From: Streptomyces caelestis
Lineage (GTDB): Bacteria > Actinomycetota > Actinomycetes > Streptomycetales > Streptomycetaceae
NCBI RefSeq assembly: GCF_014205255.1
Contig: NZ_JACHNE010000001.1
Span: 6,634,001-6,698,000 of the forward strand
DNA: 64,000 bases
Direction: 5' to 3'
The notes beneath the pieces were generated by a model. That model was not told where the DNA came from, searched no databases, and saw nothing but the letters and a program-made list of their open reading frames with translations. Positions 35,044-44,083 of this stretch are shown one piece after another. The translations under genes and the position numbers were made by a program. Each line of letters opens with the position of its first letter. The stretch's first letter is position 1.

Positions 35044-36498
35044 ATGGGATCCACTTCCGCCGAGAACCACGGCACCGAGGGTGTCGGCCGCCGTGATCTG
35101 ATCAAAAGATCCGCCGCGCTCGGGCTGATCTCCGTTCCCACGATGAGCTTCCTGTCCGCCTGCGCCAGCAGCGGCGGCGGCGACAACGGTGACAAGGCCA
35201 AGGCCGGCAAGAAGACCGCGAAGAACCCGCTCGGCGTCAACGACACCGCGGGCATGGAATTCGTCCTGTTCGACGGCGGTTTCGGCAAGGAGTACGCCGA
35301 GGACGCCGTGAAGATCTACGAGAAGAACTTCTCCAAGGCGAAGGTGAAGTTCTCCGCCACCCAGAAGATCCAGTCCACCCTGCAGCCCCGTTTCAACCAG
35401 GGCACCCCGCCGGACCTCATCGACAACTCCGGCGCCGAGCAGATGGACATGGGCGTCCTGGTCGGCAAGAACCAGCTCACCGACCTCACCCCGCTGCTGG
35501 ACGCGCCCTCCTACGACGCCCCGGACAAGAAGGTCCGCGACACGCTGCGCCCCGGCATCGTCGAGATGGGCCAGTTCGACGGCGAGAAGGTCTGGATCCT
35601 CTACTACGCCTACACGGTCTACGGCGTCTGGTACTCGCAGAAGGCCCTCGACTCGCTCGACGAGCAGTACCCCGAGACGTGGGACCAGATGCTCGCGGTC
35701 TGCGAGAAGGCCAAGAAGAAGGGCATGGCGGGCTGGACGTACGCGGGCAAATACCCGTACTACCTCCCCTTCTCGCTCTACCCGATGATCGGCAAGGTCG
35801 GCGGCCGCGAGGTTCTGGACGCCATCGACAACCTGGAGCCGAACGCCTGGAAGCACCCGGCCGTCAAGGCCTGCTTCGACGCGTACTACGAGCTCTACAA
35901 GAAGGGCTACATCCTCAAGGGCACCCCGGGCCTGGACCACATCCAGTCGCAGACCGCCTGGGCCCAGGGCAAGGCGCTGTTCATCCCGAACGGCTCCTGG
36001 GTGGAGAACGAGTCGGCGAACGTCATCCCGAAGGACTTCGACCTGGCCGTCTCGGCGCCCACCGGCCTCGACTCCTCCGACAAGATGCCGTTCGGCACCA
36101 TCTGGGCCTCCGGTGGCGAGCCCTTCATCGTCCCGGCCAAGGCGAAGAACGCCGAGGGCGGCATGGAGCAGTTGCGCATCATGCTCAGCGAGGCGTCGTC
36201 GAAGAACTTCACCGGCAAGGTGAAGTCGCTGACCGCGTACAACGGCGGCACCGACGGCATCGCCCTCACCCCGGGTCTGAAGTCCGGCGTCGCGGCGCTG
36301 GACAAGGCCGGGGAGAACGTGGTGAATCCCCGTATCCAGGACTGGTACGTGCAGTTGCAGAAGGAGAAGATCGGCGTGTCCGGCCTGGGCGAGATGATGG
36401 CCGGCCGTCTCACTCCGGCCGAGGCCGTCAAGAGGATCCAGGGCTACGCCGACGAGGCCGCCAAGGACGACTCGATCAAGCACTACAAACATCAGTAA
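35044..36498 (+). CDS. ngcE: NgcE, chitin-oligosaccharide-binding lipoprotein
   Basis: 484 aa family-1 solute-binding protein. The N-terminus has GRRDLIKRSAALGL (twin-arginine-like) and lipobox LSAC. The body carries NPRIQDWYVQLQKEKIGVSGLGEMMAGRL-like sequence shared with N-acetylglucosamine/chitobiose-binding proteins. In S. coelicolor the NgcE homologue (SCO6005) binds chitin oligosaccharides. ATG 35044 has GAGG eight bases upstream; TTG 35038 is too close to that site. First gene of ngcEFG, with a DasR-type site upstream. Assignment rests on family features and conserved order with rok7B7 and xylFGH. Confidence 0.88.
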   Translation: MGSTSAENHGTEGVGRRDLIKRSAALGLISVPTMSFLSACASSGGGDNGDKAKAGKKTAKNPLGVNDTAGMEFVLFDGGFGKEYAEDAVKIYEKNFSKAKVKFSATQKIQSTLQPRFNQGTPPDLIDNSGAEQMDMGVLVGKNQLTDLTPLLDAPSYDAPDKKVRDTLRPGIVEMGQFDGEKVWILYYAYTVYGVWYSQKALDSLDEQYPETWDQMLAVCEKAKKKGMAGWTYAGKYPYYLPFSLYPMIGKVGGREVLDAIDNLEPNAWKHPAVKACFDAYYELYKKGYILKGTPGLDHIQSQTAWAQGKALFIPNGSWVENESANVIPKDFDLAVSAPTGLDSSDKMPFGTIWASGGEPFIVPAKAKNAEGGMEQLRIMLSEASSKNFTGKVKSLTAYNGGTDGIALTPGLKSGVAALDKAGENVVNPRIQDWYVQLQKEKIGVSGLGEMMAGRLTPAEAVKRIQGYADEAAKDDSIKHYKHQ

Positions 36499-36540
36499 CG
36501 GCACCGGAAACCCAATTTCCGCAACGGCACCGGAGTGGCG

Positions 36541-37467
36541 ATGCAGCACGGCAAGTACCGGTTCATCGTGGGCTTCCTCGCGCTGCCCCTGGGACTGTAC
36601 GCGCTCTTCGTGGTCTGGCCGTTCATCCAGTCCATCTACTACTCGTTCACGGACTGGACCGGCCTGAGCCCCGAATTCAAAATGGTCGGTTTCGACAACT
36701 ACAGCCGGATACTCGACGACGAGATCTTCTGGAAGTCGTTGCAGCACAGCCTGCTGTTCGCGCTCCTGCTGCCGGTCGTGACGATCAGCCTGGCGCTGTT
36801 CTTCGCATTCATGATCAATGTGGGCGGAAGAAAGAGGAGGAACGGCCCGGTCGTCTCCGGTGTCCGCGGTTCCTCCTTCTACAAAATCGTCTACTTCTTC
36901 CCGCAGGTCCTCTCGATCGCCATCGTCGCGCTGCTGTTCGCGTTCGCGTACAACCCGGACAGCGGCGCGATCAACTCGATCCTGCGCGGGGTCGGGCTGG
37001 ACGGCGTCCAGCCGCTGTGGCTGGGCGACCCCGACCTCGCGCTGTGGGCCGTGATGGCGGTGCTCGTCTGGTCCACGGTCGGCTTCTTCGTGGTCCTCTT
37101 CTCCGCCGGCATGGCCTCCATCCCGGCGGAGATGTACGAGGCCGCGCTGCTGGACGGGGCGGGCCGGGCCACGACGTTCTTCCGCATCACCCTGCCCCTG
37201 CTCTGGGACACCGTGCAGTCGGGCTGGGTCTACATGGGCATTCTCGCCCTGGGCGCCGAGTCGTTCGCGGTCGTGCAGATCATGACGACCGGGCCGGGCG
37301 GTCCCGACTACTCGACCACCGTCATGGTCCTGTACGTGTACCAGAAGGCGTTCCGTGACGGGCAGGCCGCCTACGCCACCACCATCGGTGTCGCCCTGCT
37401 CGTCGTCACGCTGGCCTTCGCCGCCGTGGTGATGCGGCTGGGCCGTCGCGAGCGGCTGGAGTACTGA
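36541..37467 (+). CDS. ngcF: NgcF, sugar ABC permease
   Basis: 308 aa CUT1 permease, six to seven membrane segments, with MYEAALLDGAGRATTFFRITLP as EAA loop. It starts HGKYRFIVGFLALPLGLYALFVVWPFIQSIYYSFTDW. ATG 36541 is preferred over GTG 36535, because GGAG lies five bases before the ATG and overlaps the GTG. The 42-bp gap after ngcE contains a repeated AACGGCACCGGA word. No ATPase in the operon; MsiK is the likely energiser. Confidence 0.92.
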   Translation: MQHGKYRFIVGFLALPLGLYALFVVWPFIQSIYYSFTDWTGLSPEFKMVGFDNYSRILDDEIFWKSLQHSLLFALLLPVVTISLALFFAFMINVGGRKRRNGPVVSGVRGSSFYKIVYFFPQVLSIAIVALLFAFAYNPDSGAINSILRGVGLDGVQPLWLGDPDLALWAVMAVLVWSTVGFFVVLFSAGMASIPAEMYEAALLDGAGRATTFFRITLPLLWDTVQSGWVYMGILALGAESFAVVQIMTTGPGGPDYSTTVMVLYVYQKAFRDGQAAYATTIGVALLVVTLAFAAVVMRLGRRERLEY

Positions 37468-38390
37468 TGAAGACGACACAGACCCCCGCGCCCGTGCCGG
37501 CCGAGTCCGGCGCGCCCGTCACCAAGGCCGACATCCCGCCGGGCCCGCCTTTGAGGGAGAAGAAGGAGGGCACGGTCCTCAACGCCTTCTCCCACGGCAT
37601 CCTCGTCCTCTGGGCGTTCATGGTGGTGATGCCCCTGCTCTGGGCGGTCATGACGTCCTTCAAGGACGACCGCTCGATCTTCTCCTCTCCCTGGTCGCTG
37701 CCGGACACCCTGCACTTCGACAACTGGTCGCGGGCGTGGACCGAGGCCAACATGAGCGACTACTTCCTCAACACCGTCCTGGTGGTGGGCGGTTCGCTCG
37801 TCGGCACCCTCGTCCTCGGCTCGATGGCGGCCTACGTCCTGGCCCGCTTCGACTTCCCGGGCAACCGTTTCATCTACTACCTGTTCATCGGCGGCATGAG
37901 CTTCCCGATCATGCTGGCGCTGGTACCGCTGTTCTACGTCGTGAACAACATGGGCCTGCTGAACACCATCCACGGCCTGATCCTCGTCTACATCGCCTAC
38001 TCGCTCCCCTTCACGGTGTTCTTCCTGACGGCGTTCTTCCGCACCCTGCCGACGTCGGTGGCGGAGGCGGCCTTCGTCGACGGTGCCTCGCACAGCCGTA
38101 CGTTCTTCCAGATCATGCTGCCCATGGCCAAGCCGGGCCTGATCAGCGTCGGCATCTTCAACTTCCTGGGCCAGTGGAACCAGTACATGCTCCCCACGGT
38201 CCTCAACACCGACCCCGACAAGCGCGTCCTCACCCAGGGCCTCGTCCAGTTGGCGGTCAGCCAGGGCTACAAAGGCGACTGGTCGGGCCTCTTCGCGGGC
38301 CTGGTGATGGCCATGCTCCCGGTCCTGGCGGCGTACATCATCTTCCAGCGACAGGTGGTGCAGGGCCTGACGGCGGGCGCCCTGAAGTAG
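37467..38390 (+). CDS. ngcG: NgcG, sugar ABC permease
   Basis: 307 aa CUT1 permease with the EAA loop SVAEAAFVDGASHSRTFFQIMLPMAKPG and six membrane segments after a 45-residue cytosolic N-terminus. The ATG shares one base with the ngcF stop (TGATG), so the two permeases are coupled. Last gene of ngcEFG; transcription probably ends in the repeat-rich gap downstream. Confidence 0.92.
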   Translation: MKTTQTPAPVPAESGAPVTKADIPPGPPLREKKEGTVLNAFSHGILVLWAFMVVMPLLWAVMTSFKDDRSIFSSPWSLPDTLHFDNWSRAWTEANMSDYFLNTVLVVGGSLVGTLVLGSMAAYVLARFDFPGNRFIYYLFIGGMSFPIMLALVPLFYVVNNMGLLNTIHGLILVYIAYSLPFTVFFLTAFFRTLPTSVAEAAFVDGASHSRTFFQIMLPMAKPGLISVGIFNFLGQWNQYMLPTVLNTDPDKRVLTQGLVQLAVSQGYKGDWSGLFAGLVMAMLPVLAAYIIFQRQVVQGLTAGALK

Positions 38391-38534
38391 CGACGGCCTG
38401 CGACAGCTGAGCCGGAGGGTTTCGCGGCCCGGCGTCACCAGGAGCGGACACTGGCGCCGAGGCCGGATGGGTGCGCGGCTCGGCGCGACGAGGTGCCGCT
38501 GCGCCCACCCGTGCCGCCCTTAGCGGCACGATTG

Positions 38535-38602
38535 CCCGCAGCGGGGCGGACCATCGGCCCGCAGCGGGGCGGACCATCGGCCCCCGGCTGGGCGGACCAC
38601 CG
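38535..38602. repeat. 23-bp tandem repeat, two perfect copies plus a degenerate one
   Basis: Perfect units at 38535-38557 and 38558-38580 start CCCGCAGCGGGGCGG and end ACCATCGG; a third copy to about 38602 is altered. It lies in the gene-free stretch 38391-39169, which otherwise holds only the 49-bp array and the rok7B7 leader. Confidence 0.85.
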
Positions 38603-38644
38603 GCCCGCCGCCAGGGCGGCGACGGCGCTGGGGCGGCCACGACG

Positions 38645-38846
38645 CGCCCGCACCCGCGCACGCACGGAAACAGAAGGGGGCGTGTCGGGGGGCCGCCCGC
38701 ACCGGCACCCGCGCACGCACGGAAGGGGGCGTGTCGGGGGGCCGCCCGCACCGGCACCCGCGCACGCACGGAAGGGGGCGTGTCGGGGGGCCGCCCGCAC
38801 CGGCACCCGCGCACGCACGGAAGGGGACGTGTCGGGGGGTGTCCGC
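38645..38846. repeat. 49-bp tandem repeat, about four copies upstream of the ROK gene
   Basis: The word CGTGTCGGGGGG recurs at 38681, 38730, 38779 and 38828, exactly 49 bp apart. A partial unit with a 4-6 base insertion precedes the first, and the last is truncated. Each unit has CACGC followed by GCGTG, a potential small hairpin. The array is not a multiple of three and no coding frame uses it. It ends about 320 bp before the ROK start. Confidence 0.92.
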
Positions 38847-39169
38847 CCGCAGCGGTTGGCGCGTCAACGCCAGTCAGTCGGTGTCCGACCCCATCGCGCC
38901 GTTCCGAGGACGGACACCCCCCGGCGCGGCCCCGACCCACAGCCACCGCGTAGGCGCAAGCGGCGCGCGCCCCCACCGAACCGCACAGGCCGCCGCAGGC
39001 ACCCCCCGCCCAACCGCCGGAGGCACACGTAGCGCTCCGCAACCACATGCACACACCTCGAATCGGTTCAACCTCTTGACGGGAGGCAACCCGAACGGCT
39101 CAGCTTAGAGTTCACTAGTTGGACATGGACGGGGTCTCATCGAAGCGGCCCCGCGCGCAGGAGGTCGTC

Positions 39170-40381
39170 GTGGAGACTCCGGGGTCGCAGTCATCGCTGC
39201 ACCGAGCCAACCTGGAGCGGGTCGTACGAGCCGTGCGCCTGGCGGGCTCCCTCACCCAGGCCGAGATCGCCCGGACGACGGGCCTGTCCGCGGCGACGGT
39301 GTCCAACATCGTCCGGGAGTTGAAGGACGGTGGCACGGTCGAGGTCACACCGACCTCGGCGGGCGGCCGCAGGGCCCGCAGCGTGTCACTCAGCGGTGAC
39401 GCCGGCATCGTCATAGGGGTCGACTTCGGCCACACCCACCTCCGCGTCGCCATCGGCAACCTCGCCCACCAGGTCCTCGCCGAGGAGTCCGAGCCCCTCG
39501 ACGTCGACGCCTCGTCGAACCAGGGCTTCGACCGGGCGGAACAGCTGGTCACCCGCCTGATCGAGGCCACCGGGGTCGACCGTACCAAGATCGCCGGCGT
39601 CGGCCTCGGCGTGCCCGGCCCGATCGACGTGGAGTCCGGCACCCTCGGCTCGACCTCGATCCTCCCCGGCTGGACCGGCACCAAGCCCGCCGAGGAGCTC
39701 CGCGGCCGCCTCGGCGTCCCCGTGCACGTGGACAACGACGCCAACCTCGGAGCCCTCGGCGAAATGGTCTGGGGCAGCGGCCGCGGCGTGCGCGACCTGG
39801 CGTACATCAAGGTCGCCAGCGGCGTCGGTGCGGGCTTGGTGATCAACGGCAAGATCTACCGCGGTCCGGGCGGTACCGCCGGAGAAATCGGACATATTAC
39901 ACTCGACGAATCCGGCCCCGTGTGCCGCTGCGGAAACCGCGGCTGCCTGGAGACCTTCGCGGCCGCGCGCTACGTGCTCCCGCTCCTCCAGTCCAGCCAC
40001 GGCACCGACCTGACGATGGAAGGCGTCGTACGGCTCGCGCGGGACGGAGACCCGGGCTGCCGTCGGGTGATCGCCGACGTCGGCCGCCACATCGGCAGTG
40101 GAGTCGCCAATCTCTGCAACCTGCTGAACCCGAGCCGTGTGGTCCTCGGCGGTGATCTCGCCGAGGCCGGTGAACTGGTACTCGGACCGATCCGGGAGTC
40201 CGTCGGCCGCTACGCCATCCCCAGCGCGGCACGCCAGCTTTCCGTTCTCCCCGGGGCGCTCGGCGGCCGTGCGGAGGTGCTCGGAGCGCTCGCGCTGGCC
40301 CTCAGCGAGATGGGCGATTCAACACTTTTGGACGGCACTGCCGTTGGGGCGCTCCAGGCGGCAACCCCTGCCTTCACTTAG
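39170..40381 (+). CDS. rok7B7: ROK-family regulator Rok7B7
   Basis: 403 aa. The N-terminal winged HTH (LTQAEIARTTGLSAATVSNIVRELKDGG) is followed by a ROK sugar-kinase-like fold with IGVDFGHTHLRVAI and the zinc motif GPVCRCGNRGCLETFAA. In S. coelicolor the gene at this place (SCO6008) controls xylose uptake, carbon catabolite repression and antibiotic output. GTG 39170 is chosen because AGGAGG lies five bases upstream; the ATG at 39125 has no ribosome site. Between ngcEFG and xylFGH, facing the latter. It may sense a sugar or sugar phosphate directly. Confidence 0.9.
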   Translation: METPGSQSSLHRANLERVVRAVRLAGSLTQAEIARTTGLSAATVSNIVRELKDGGTVEVTPTSAGGRRARSVSLSGDAGIVIGVDFGHTHLRVAIGNLAHQVLAEESEPLDVDASSNQGFDRAEQLVTRLIEATGVDRTKIAGVGLGVPGPIDVESGTLGSTSILPGWTGTKPAEELRGRLGVPVHVDNDANLGALGEMVWGSGRGVRDLAYIKVASGVGAGLVINGKIYRGPGGTAGEIGHITLDESGPVCRCGNRGCLETFAAARYVLPLLQSSHGTDLTMEGVVRLARDGDPGCRRVIADVGRHIGSGVANLCNLLNPSRVVLGGDLAEAGELVLGPIRESVGRYAIPSAARQLSVLPGALGGRAEVLGALALALSEMGDSTLLDGTAVGALQAATPAFT

Positions 40382-40387
40382 AGAACG

Positions 40388-40405
40388 GATGGCACCGTTG
40401 CCATC
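40388..40405 (+). terminator. Hairpin between rok7B7 and xylF
   Basis: GATGGCA-CCGT-TGCCATC, extended outward by AACG/CGTT with one bulge. It lies 6 bp after the rok7B7 stop and about 100 bp before xylF, so it may terminate rok7B7, serve as an operator for xylF, or both. A TTGACG (about 40423) and TTGACT (about 40447) follow as possible -35 words. Confidence 0.55.
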
Positions 40406-40502
40406 TCGTTAAGGATTTACTTCTTGACGTCGCACGTGTGGCCGAGTTGACTTCCAGCCACCTCGGCCGCAATGTCGCGGCCTCGTCAGGGAGGTTTCTG
40501 AA

Positions 40503-41615
40503 GTGAACACGCGTATGCGTCGCGCCGCCGTTGCGATTGCCGCCGGTGCGATGGCTGTTTCGCTTGCTGCCTGTGGCAGCGCCAAGGAGTCCGGCGGCAA
40601 CGCCGACTCCACCGGGTCCGCGAAGAAGGGCGACGACATCAAGGTCGGCCTGCTCCTTCCGGAGAACGCGACCGCGCGCTACGAGAAGTTCGACCGGGTG
40701 CTCATCGAGAAGAAGGTCAAGGAACTCACCAACGGCAAGGGCGAGGTCGTCTACGCCAACGCCAAGCAGGACGCCAGCACCCAGAACCAGCAGGTCGACA
40801 CGATGGTGACCAACAAGGTCGACGTGCTGATCGTGGACGCCGTGGACTCCAAGGCCATTGCCGGCTCGGTGAAGAAGGCCAAGGACGCGAACATCCCCGT
40901 CGTCGCCTACGACCGCCTGGCCGAGGGCCCGATCGACGCCTACACCTCGTTCGACAACGAGACCGTCGGCAAGACCCAGGGCGAGGCCCTGCTGAAGGCC
41001 CTGGGCGACAAGGCCAAGGACGGCCAGATCGTCATGATGAACGGGTCCTCCACCGACCCGAACGCCGCCCAGTTCAAGAAGGGCGCGCACTCCGTGCTCG
41101 ACGGCAAGGTGAAGATCGGCCGCGAGTACGACACCAAGGAGTGGAAGCCGGAGAACGCCAACTCCAACATGGAGGGCGCCATCTCCGCCCTCGGCAAGGA
41201 CAAGATCGTCGGCGTCTACTCCGCCAACGACGGCATGGCGGGCGGCATCATCACGGCCCTGAAGGCGGCCGGCATCGCCGACATCCCCGTCACCGGCCAG
41301 GACGCCGAACTCGCGGGCGTGCAGCGCATCATCACCGGTGAGCAGTACATGAGCGTCTACAAGCCCTACCCGCAGGAGGCGAACGTCGCGGCCGAGATGG
41401 CCGTCGCTCTCGCCCAGGGCAAGTCGCTCGACTCGATCGCCAAGGACAAGGTCGACAGCCCGACCACCAAGGCCATCCCCTCCGTCCTGGTCCCGGTCGT
41501 CTCGCTGACCAAGGACAACATCAAGGACACCGTCATCAAGGACGGCATCTACACCGTGAGCGAGATCTGCTCCGGCAAGTACAAGGCCGCCTGCGACAAG
41601 ATCGGCCTCGAGTAG
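40503..41615 (+). CDS. xylF: XylF, xylose-binding lipoprotein
   Basis: 370 aa CUT2 binding protein. The signal peptide ends VSLAAC (lipobox). The mature body has VGLLLPENATARYEKFD, VVYANAKQDASTQNQQVD, AYDRLAEGPIDAYTSFDN and VTGQDAELAGVQRIITGEQYMSVYKPY, the XylF pattern. Lysine-rich linkers suggest a surface-exposed Gram-positive receptor. GTG 40503 has GGAGG eight bases upstream. First gene of xylFGH, directly after rok7B7. A diverged paralog lies at 15467-16555. Confidence 0.93.
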   Translation: MNTRMRRAAVAIAAGAMAVSLAACGSAKESGGNADSTGSAKKGDDIKVGLLLPENATARYEKFDRVLIEKKVKELTNGKGEVVYANAKQDASTQNQQVDTMVTNKVDVLIVDAVDSKAIAGSVKKAKDANIPVVAYDRLAEGPIDAYTSFDNETVGKTQGEALLKALGDKAKDGQIVMMNGSSTDPNAAQFKKGAHSVLDGKVKIGREYDTKEWKPENANSNMEGAISALGKDKIVGVYSANDGMAGGIITALKAAGIADIPVTGQDAELAGVQRIITGEQYMSVYKPYPQEANVAAEMAVALAQGKSLDSIAKDKVDSPTTKAIPSVLVPVVSLTKDNIKDTVIKDGIYTVSEICSGKYKAACDKIGLE

Positions 41616-41658
41616 GCGATCGGTCTCCGATAAGCAGCCGTCAGGTCCCCTGGGGGAA

Positions 41659-41684
41659 ACGGGAGTCCGGGTCCGGACTCCCGT
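41659..41684 (+). terminator. Strong hairpin between xylF and xylG
   Basis: ACGGGAGTCCGG pairs perfectly with CCGGACTCCCGT over a 2-base spacer (12-bp stem). It lies 44 bp after xylF and 147 bp before xylG. Partial termination, or protection of the xylF mRNA 3' end, would give the usual excess of binding protein over membrane parts. Confidence 0.75.
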
Positions 41685-41830
41685 GAAGCCCGTACGGGAC
41701 CGGCTGCCCAGAGTTCCTCCGGCGTCCCGCCACACCAGCCCCGCAAGCTCCGCGGGGCGCCGGAGTGATCACTCCTCCCACACTTCTGCACAACCTCCCG
41801 CCGGGTCAGGCGGCGAAGGAGATGGTTCAC

Positions 41831-42613
41831 GTGTCCGCTACGCCCGTGCTGGCGTTGCGCGGGGTCTCCAAGCGGTTCGGTGCCGTACAGGCGCTCACCG
41901 ACGTAGAGCTTGAGGTCCACGCCGGTGAAGTGGTCGCCCTGGTCGGCGACAACGGAGCCGGAAAGTCCACGCTGGTCAAGACGATCGCCGGCGTGCACCC
42001 CATCGATGAGGGCGTCATCGAATGGGACGGCAGGTCCGTCCAGATCAACAAACCGCACGACGCCCAGAACCTGGGCATCGCGACCGTCTACCAGGACCTC
42101 GCGCTGTGCGACAACATCGACGTCGTCGGCAACCTCTACCTGGGCCGGGAGATCCGCAAGCGCGGTGTCCTGGACGAGGTGGAGATGGAGCGCCGCTCCC
42201 GCGAGCTGCTCGACACGCTGTCGATCCGCATCCCCAGCGTCCGCATCCCGATCGCCTCGCTCTCCGGCGGCCAGCGCCAGACCGTGGCCATCGCCCGGTC
42301 CATGCTCGGGGAGCCCAAGCTGGTCATCCTCGACGAGCCCACCGCCGCCCTCGGCGTCGAGCAGACCGCGCAGGTTCTCGACCTGGTCGAGCGGCTGCGC
42401 GAGCGCGGCCACGCCGTGATCCTCATCAGCCACAACATGGCCGATGTGAAGGCCGTGGCGGACAAGGTCGCCGTGCTGCGCCTCGGGCGTAACAACGGCA
42501 TCTTCGAGGTCAAGTCGACCTCGCAGGAAGAGATCATCTCCGCCATCACCGGCGCCACCGACAACGCCGTGACCCGCCGTGCGGCGCGCACGAACGGGGA
42601 GGTTTCCAAGTGA
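41831..42613 (+). CDS. xylG: XylG, xylose ABC transporter ATPase
   Basis: 260 aa single-domain ATPase: Walker A GDNGAGKST, signature LSGGQRQ, Walker B VILDEPTAAL and His in ISHNMAD. Half the length of enterobacterial XylG, like its paralog at 14681-15460, so it must dimerise. GTG 41831 is chosen because AAGGAG abuts the upstream ATG 41822 and is nine bases from the GTG. Stop overlaps the xylH start by 4 bp. Confidence 0.93.
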   Translation: MSATPVLALRGVSKRFGAVQALTDVELEVHAGEVVALVGDNGAGKSTLVKTIAGVHPIDEGVIEWDGRSVQINKPHDAQNLGIATVYQDLALCDNIDVVGNLYLGREIRKRGVLDEVEMERRSRELLDTLSIRIPSVRIPIASLSGGQRQTVAIARSMLGEPKLVILDEPTAALGVEQTAQVLDLVERLRERGHAVILISHNMADVKAVADKVAVLRLGRNNGIFEVKSTSQEEIISAITGATDNAVTRRAARTNGEVSK

Positions 42614-43902
42614 GCATCGACAAGACCTCCGCGGCTCCCGAAGACCACGTCGTGGAGAACCCCGAGGCGGCCAAGGCCGCCGTCACGGTCGTCGACCCCC
42701 GGCTGCTGGTGCGCGAGCAGGGCCTCGCGGGCTACGTCACCGAGTTCAAGCGGAAGATGAAGTCCGGCGACCTGGGCTCCATCCCGGTCGTCATCGGCCT
42801 GGCGATCATCTGGCTCATCTTCACGAGCCTGAACTCCAACTTCCTCACCGCGGGCAACCTGTCCGACATGTCCGTCGCCATGGTCGGCACGGGCATGATC
42901 GCCGTCGGCATCGTGTTCGTGCTGCTGCTGGGCGAGATCGACCTGTCGGTCGGCTCGGTCAGCGGTGTCGCGGGTGCGAGCTTCGCCGTGCTGAACGTCA
43001 CCAACGGCATGAACGAGTGGCTCGCCTTCCTGCTGGCCATCGTCACCGGCACGGTCGCCGGCGCGCTGCACGGCTTCTTCTTCGCGAAGATCGGTGTCCC
43101 CGCGTTCGCCGTCACCCTGGCCGGACTGCTGTTCTGGAACGGCTTCATGCTCCAGATCCTGGGCGACAACGGCACGATCAACCTCGACCCGGACGGGGTC
43201 GTGGCCCAGCTGACCAGCTACTACTTCTCCGACGTGGCCGCCGCCTACGGCCTGGCCGCCGTGGTGACCGCCGGGTTCTTCCTCAGCTCCTTCCTCGGCA
43301 ACCGGCGCCGGGAGGCCGCGGGGGTGCCGTCGCGGCCGCTGAGCGAGACCATCGTGCGGACGGTGCTGCTGGCGATCGTCGCGTTCACCGTCGCCATCGT
43401 CTTCAACCAGTACAAGGGCCTGCCGCTGGCCGTGGTGATCTTCATCGTGGTGCTGCTGGTCACGGACTTCGTGCTGCGTCGCACGGCGTACGGACGGAAG
43501 GTGTTCGCGCTCGGCGGCAGCGTCGAGGCGTCGCGCCGGGCCGGCATCAACGTGGAGATGGTCCGGATCTCGGTGTTCGCGATCTCCGGGACCTTCGCCG
43601 CGGTGGGTGGTCTGTTCATCGCCTCGAAGATCGCGGCGGCCAACCAGGGCGCCGGTGGCGGCGACCTGCTGATGAACGCGATCGCGGCCGCGGTGATCGG
43701 CGGCACGTCGCTGTTCGGCGGTCGTGGGCGCACGTGGAACGCGCTGCTGGGCGTGCTGGTGATCGTGTCGATCCAGTACGGGCTGGCGCTGGAGGGCATC
43801 GCTTCTCCGGTCCAGTACATGATCACCGGTGGTGTGCTGTTGGCCACGGTCGTGATCGACGCGGTGACGCGTAAGACGCAGAAGACCGCGGGTCGCGCGT
43901 AG
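42610..43902 (+). CDS. xylH: XylH, xylose ABC transporter permease
   Basis: 430 aa CUT2 permease with about ten membrane segments; LGEIDLSVGSVSGVAGASFAVLN and GTSLFGGRGRTWNALLG are family marks. The N-terminus (about 55 residues) is cytosolic. GTG 42610 overlaps the xylG stop. A strong terminator follows. Close paralog of the permease at 13389-14684. Confidence 0.94.
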   Translation: MSIDKTSAAPEDHVVENPEAAKAAVTVVDPRLLVREQGLAGYVTEFKRKMKSGDLGSIPVVIGLAIIWLIFTSLNSNFLTAGNLSDMSVAMVGTGMIAVGIVFVLLLGEIDLSVGSVSGVAGASFAVLNVTNGMNEWLAFLLAIVTGTVAGALHGFFFAKIGVPAFAVTLAGLLFWNGFMLQILGDNGTINLDPDGVVAQLTSYYFSDVAAAYGLAAVVTAGFFLSSFLGNRRREAAGVPSRPLSETIVRTVLLAIVAFTVAIVFNQYKGLPLAVVIFIVVLLVTDFVLRRTAYGRKVFALGGSVEASRRAGINVEMVRISVFAISGTFAAVGGLFIASKIAAANQGAGGGDLLMNAIAAAVIGGTSLFGGRGRTWNALLGVLVIVSIQYGLALEGIASPVQYMITGGVLLATVVIDAVTRKTQKTAGRA

Positions 43903-43911
43903 CGCTGAAGG

Positions 43912-43956
43912 ACATGACCGTGCCCGGCACCGGAAGGGTGCCGGGCACAGTCATGT
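43912..43956 (+). terminator. Terminator after xylH
   Basis: GTGCCCGGCACC and GGTGCCGGGCAC form a perfect 12-bp stem with a 5-base loop, extended past one mismatch by ACATGAC/GTCATGT. It lies 9 bp after the xylH stop. Confidence 0.88.
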
Positions 43957-44083
43957 CGTAGGTGCGGCACAACTTGGGTACAGCCGAACGCGTGACGTAC
44001 GACGCACAGCCTCGGCGCCGCCCGCGAAGGCGGAACATTAGACTCGACAAGCCCGGCAACAGCTCTACTGCAAGGAGGCACGG

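Noticed and set aside
34927..37479. An 850-codon minus-strand open frame opposite ngcE and ngcF
   Set aside because: Antisense shadow with typical Val/Leu/Gly/Asp bias; ngcEFG on the plus strand has signal peptide, lipobox and EAA motifs.
38645..38846. CRISPR array or origin iterons
   Set aside because: 49-bp units are head-to-tail without spacers, and no replication or cas genes are near.
39125..39169. ATG 39125 as the ROK start
   Set aside because: No ribosome site, whereas GTG 39170 has AGGAGG at ideal distance and starts at the family N-terminus.
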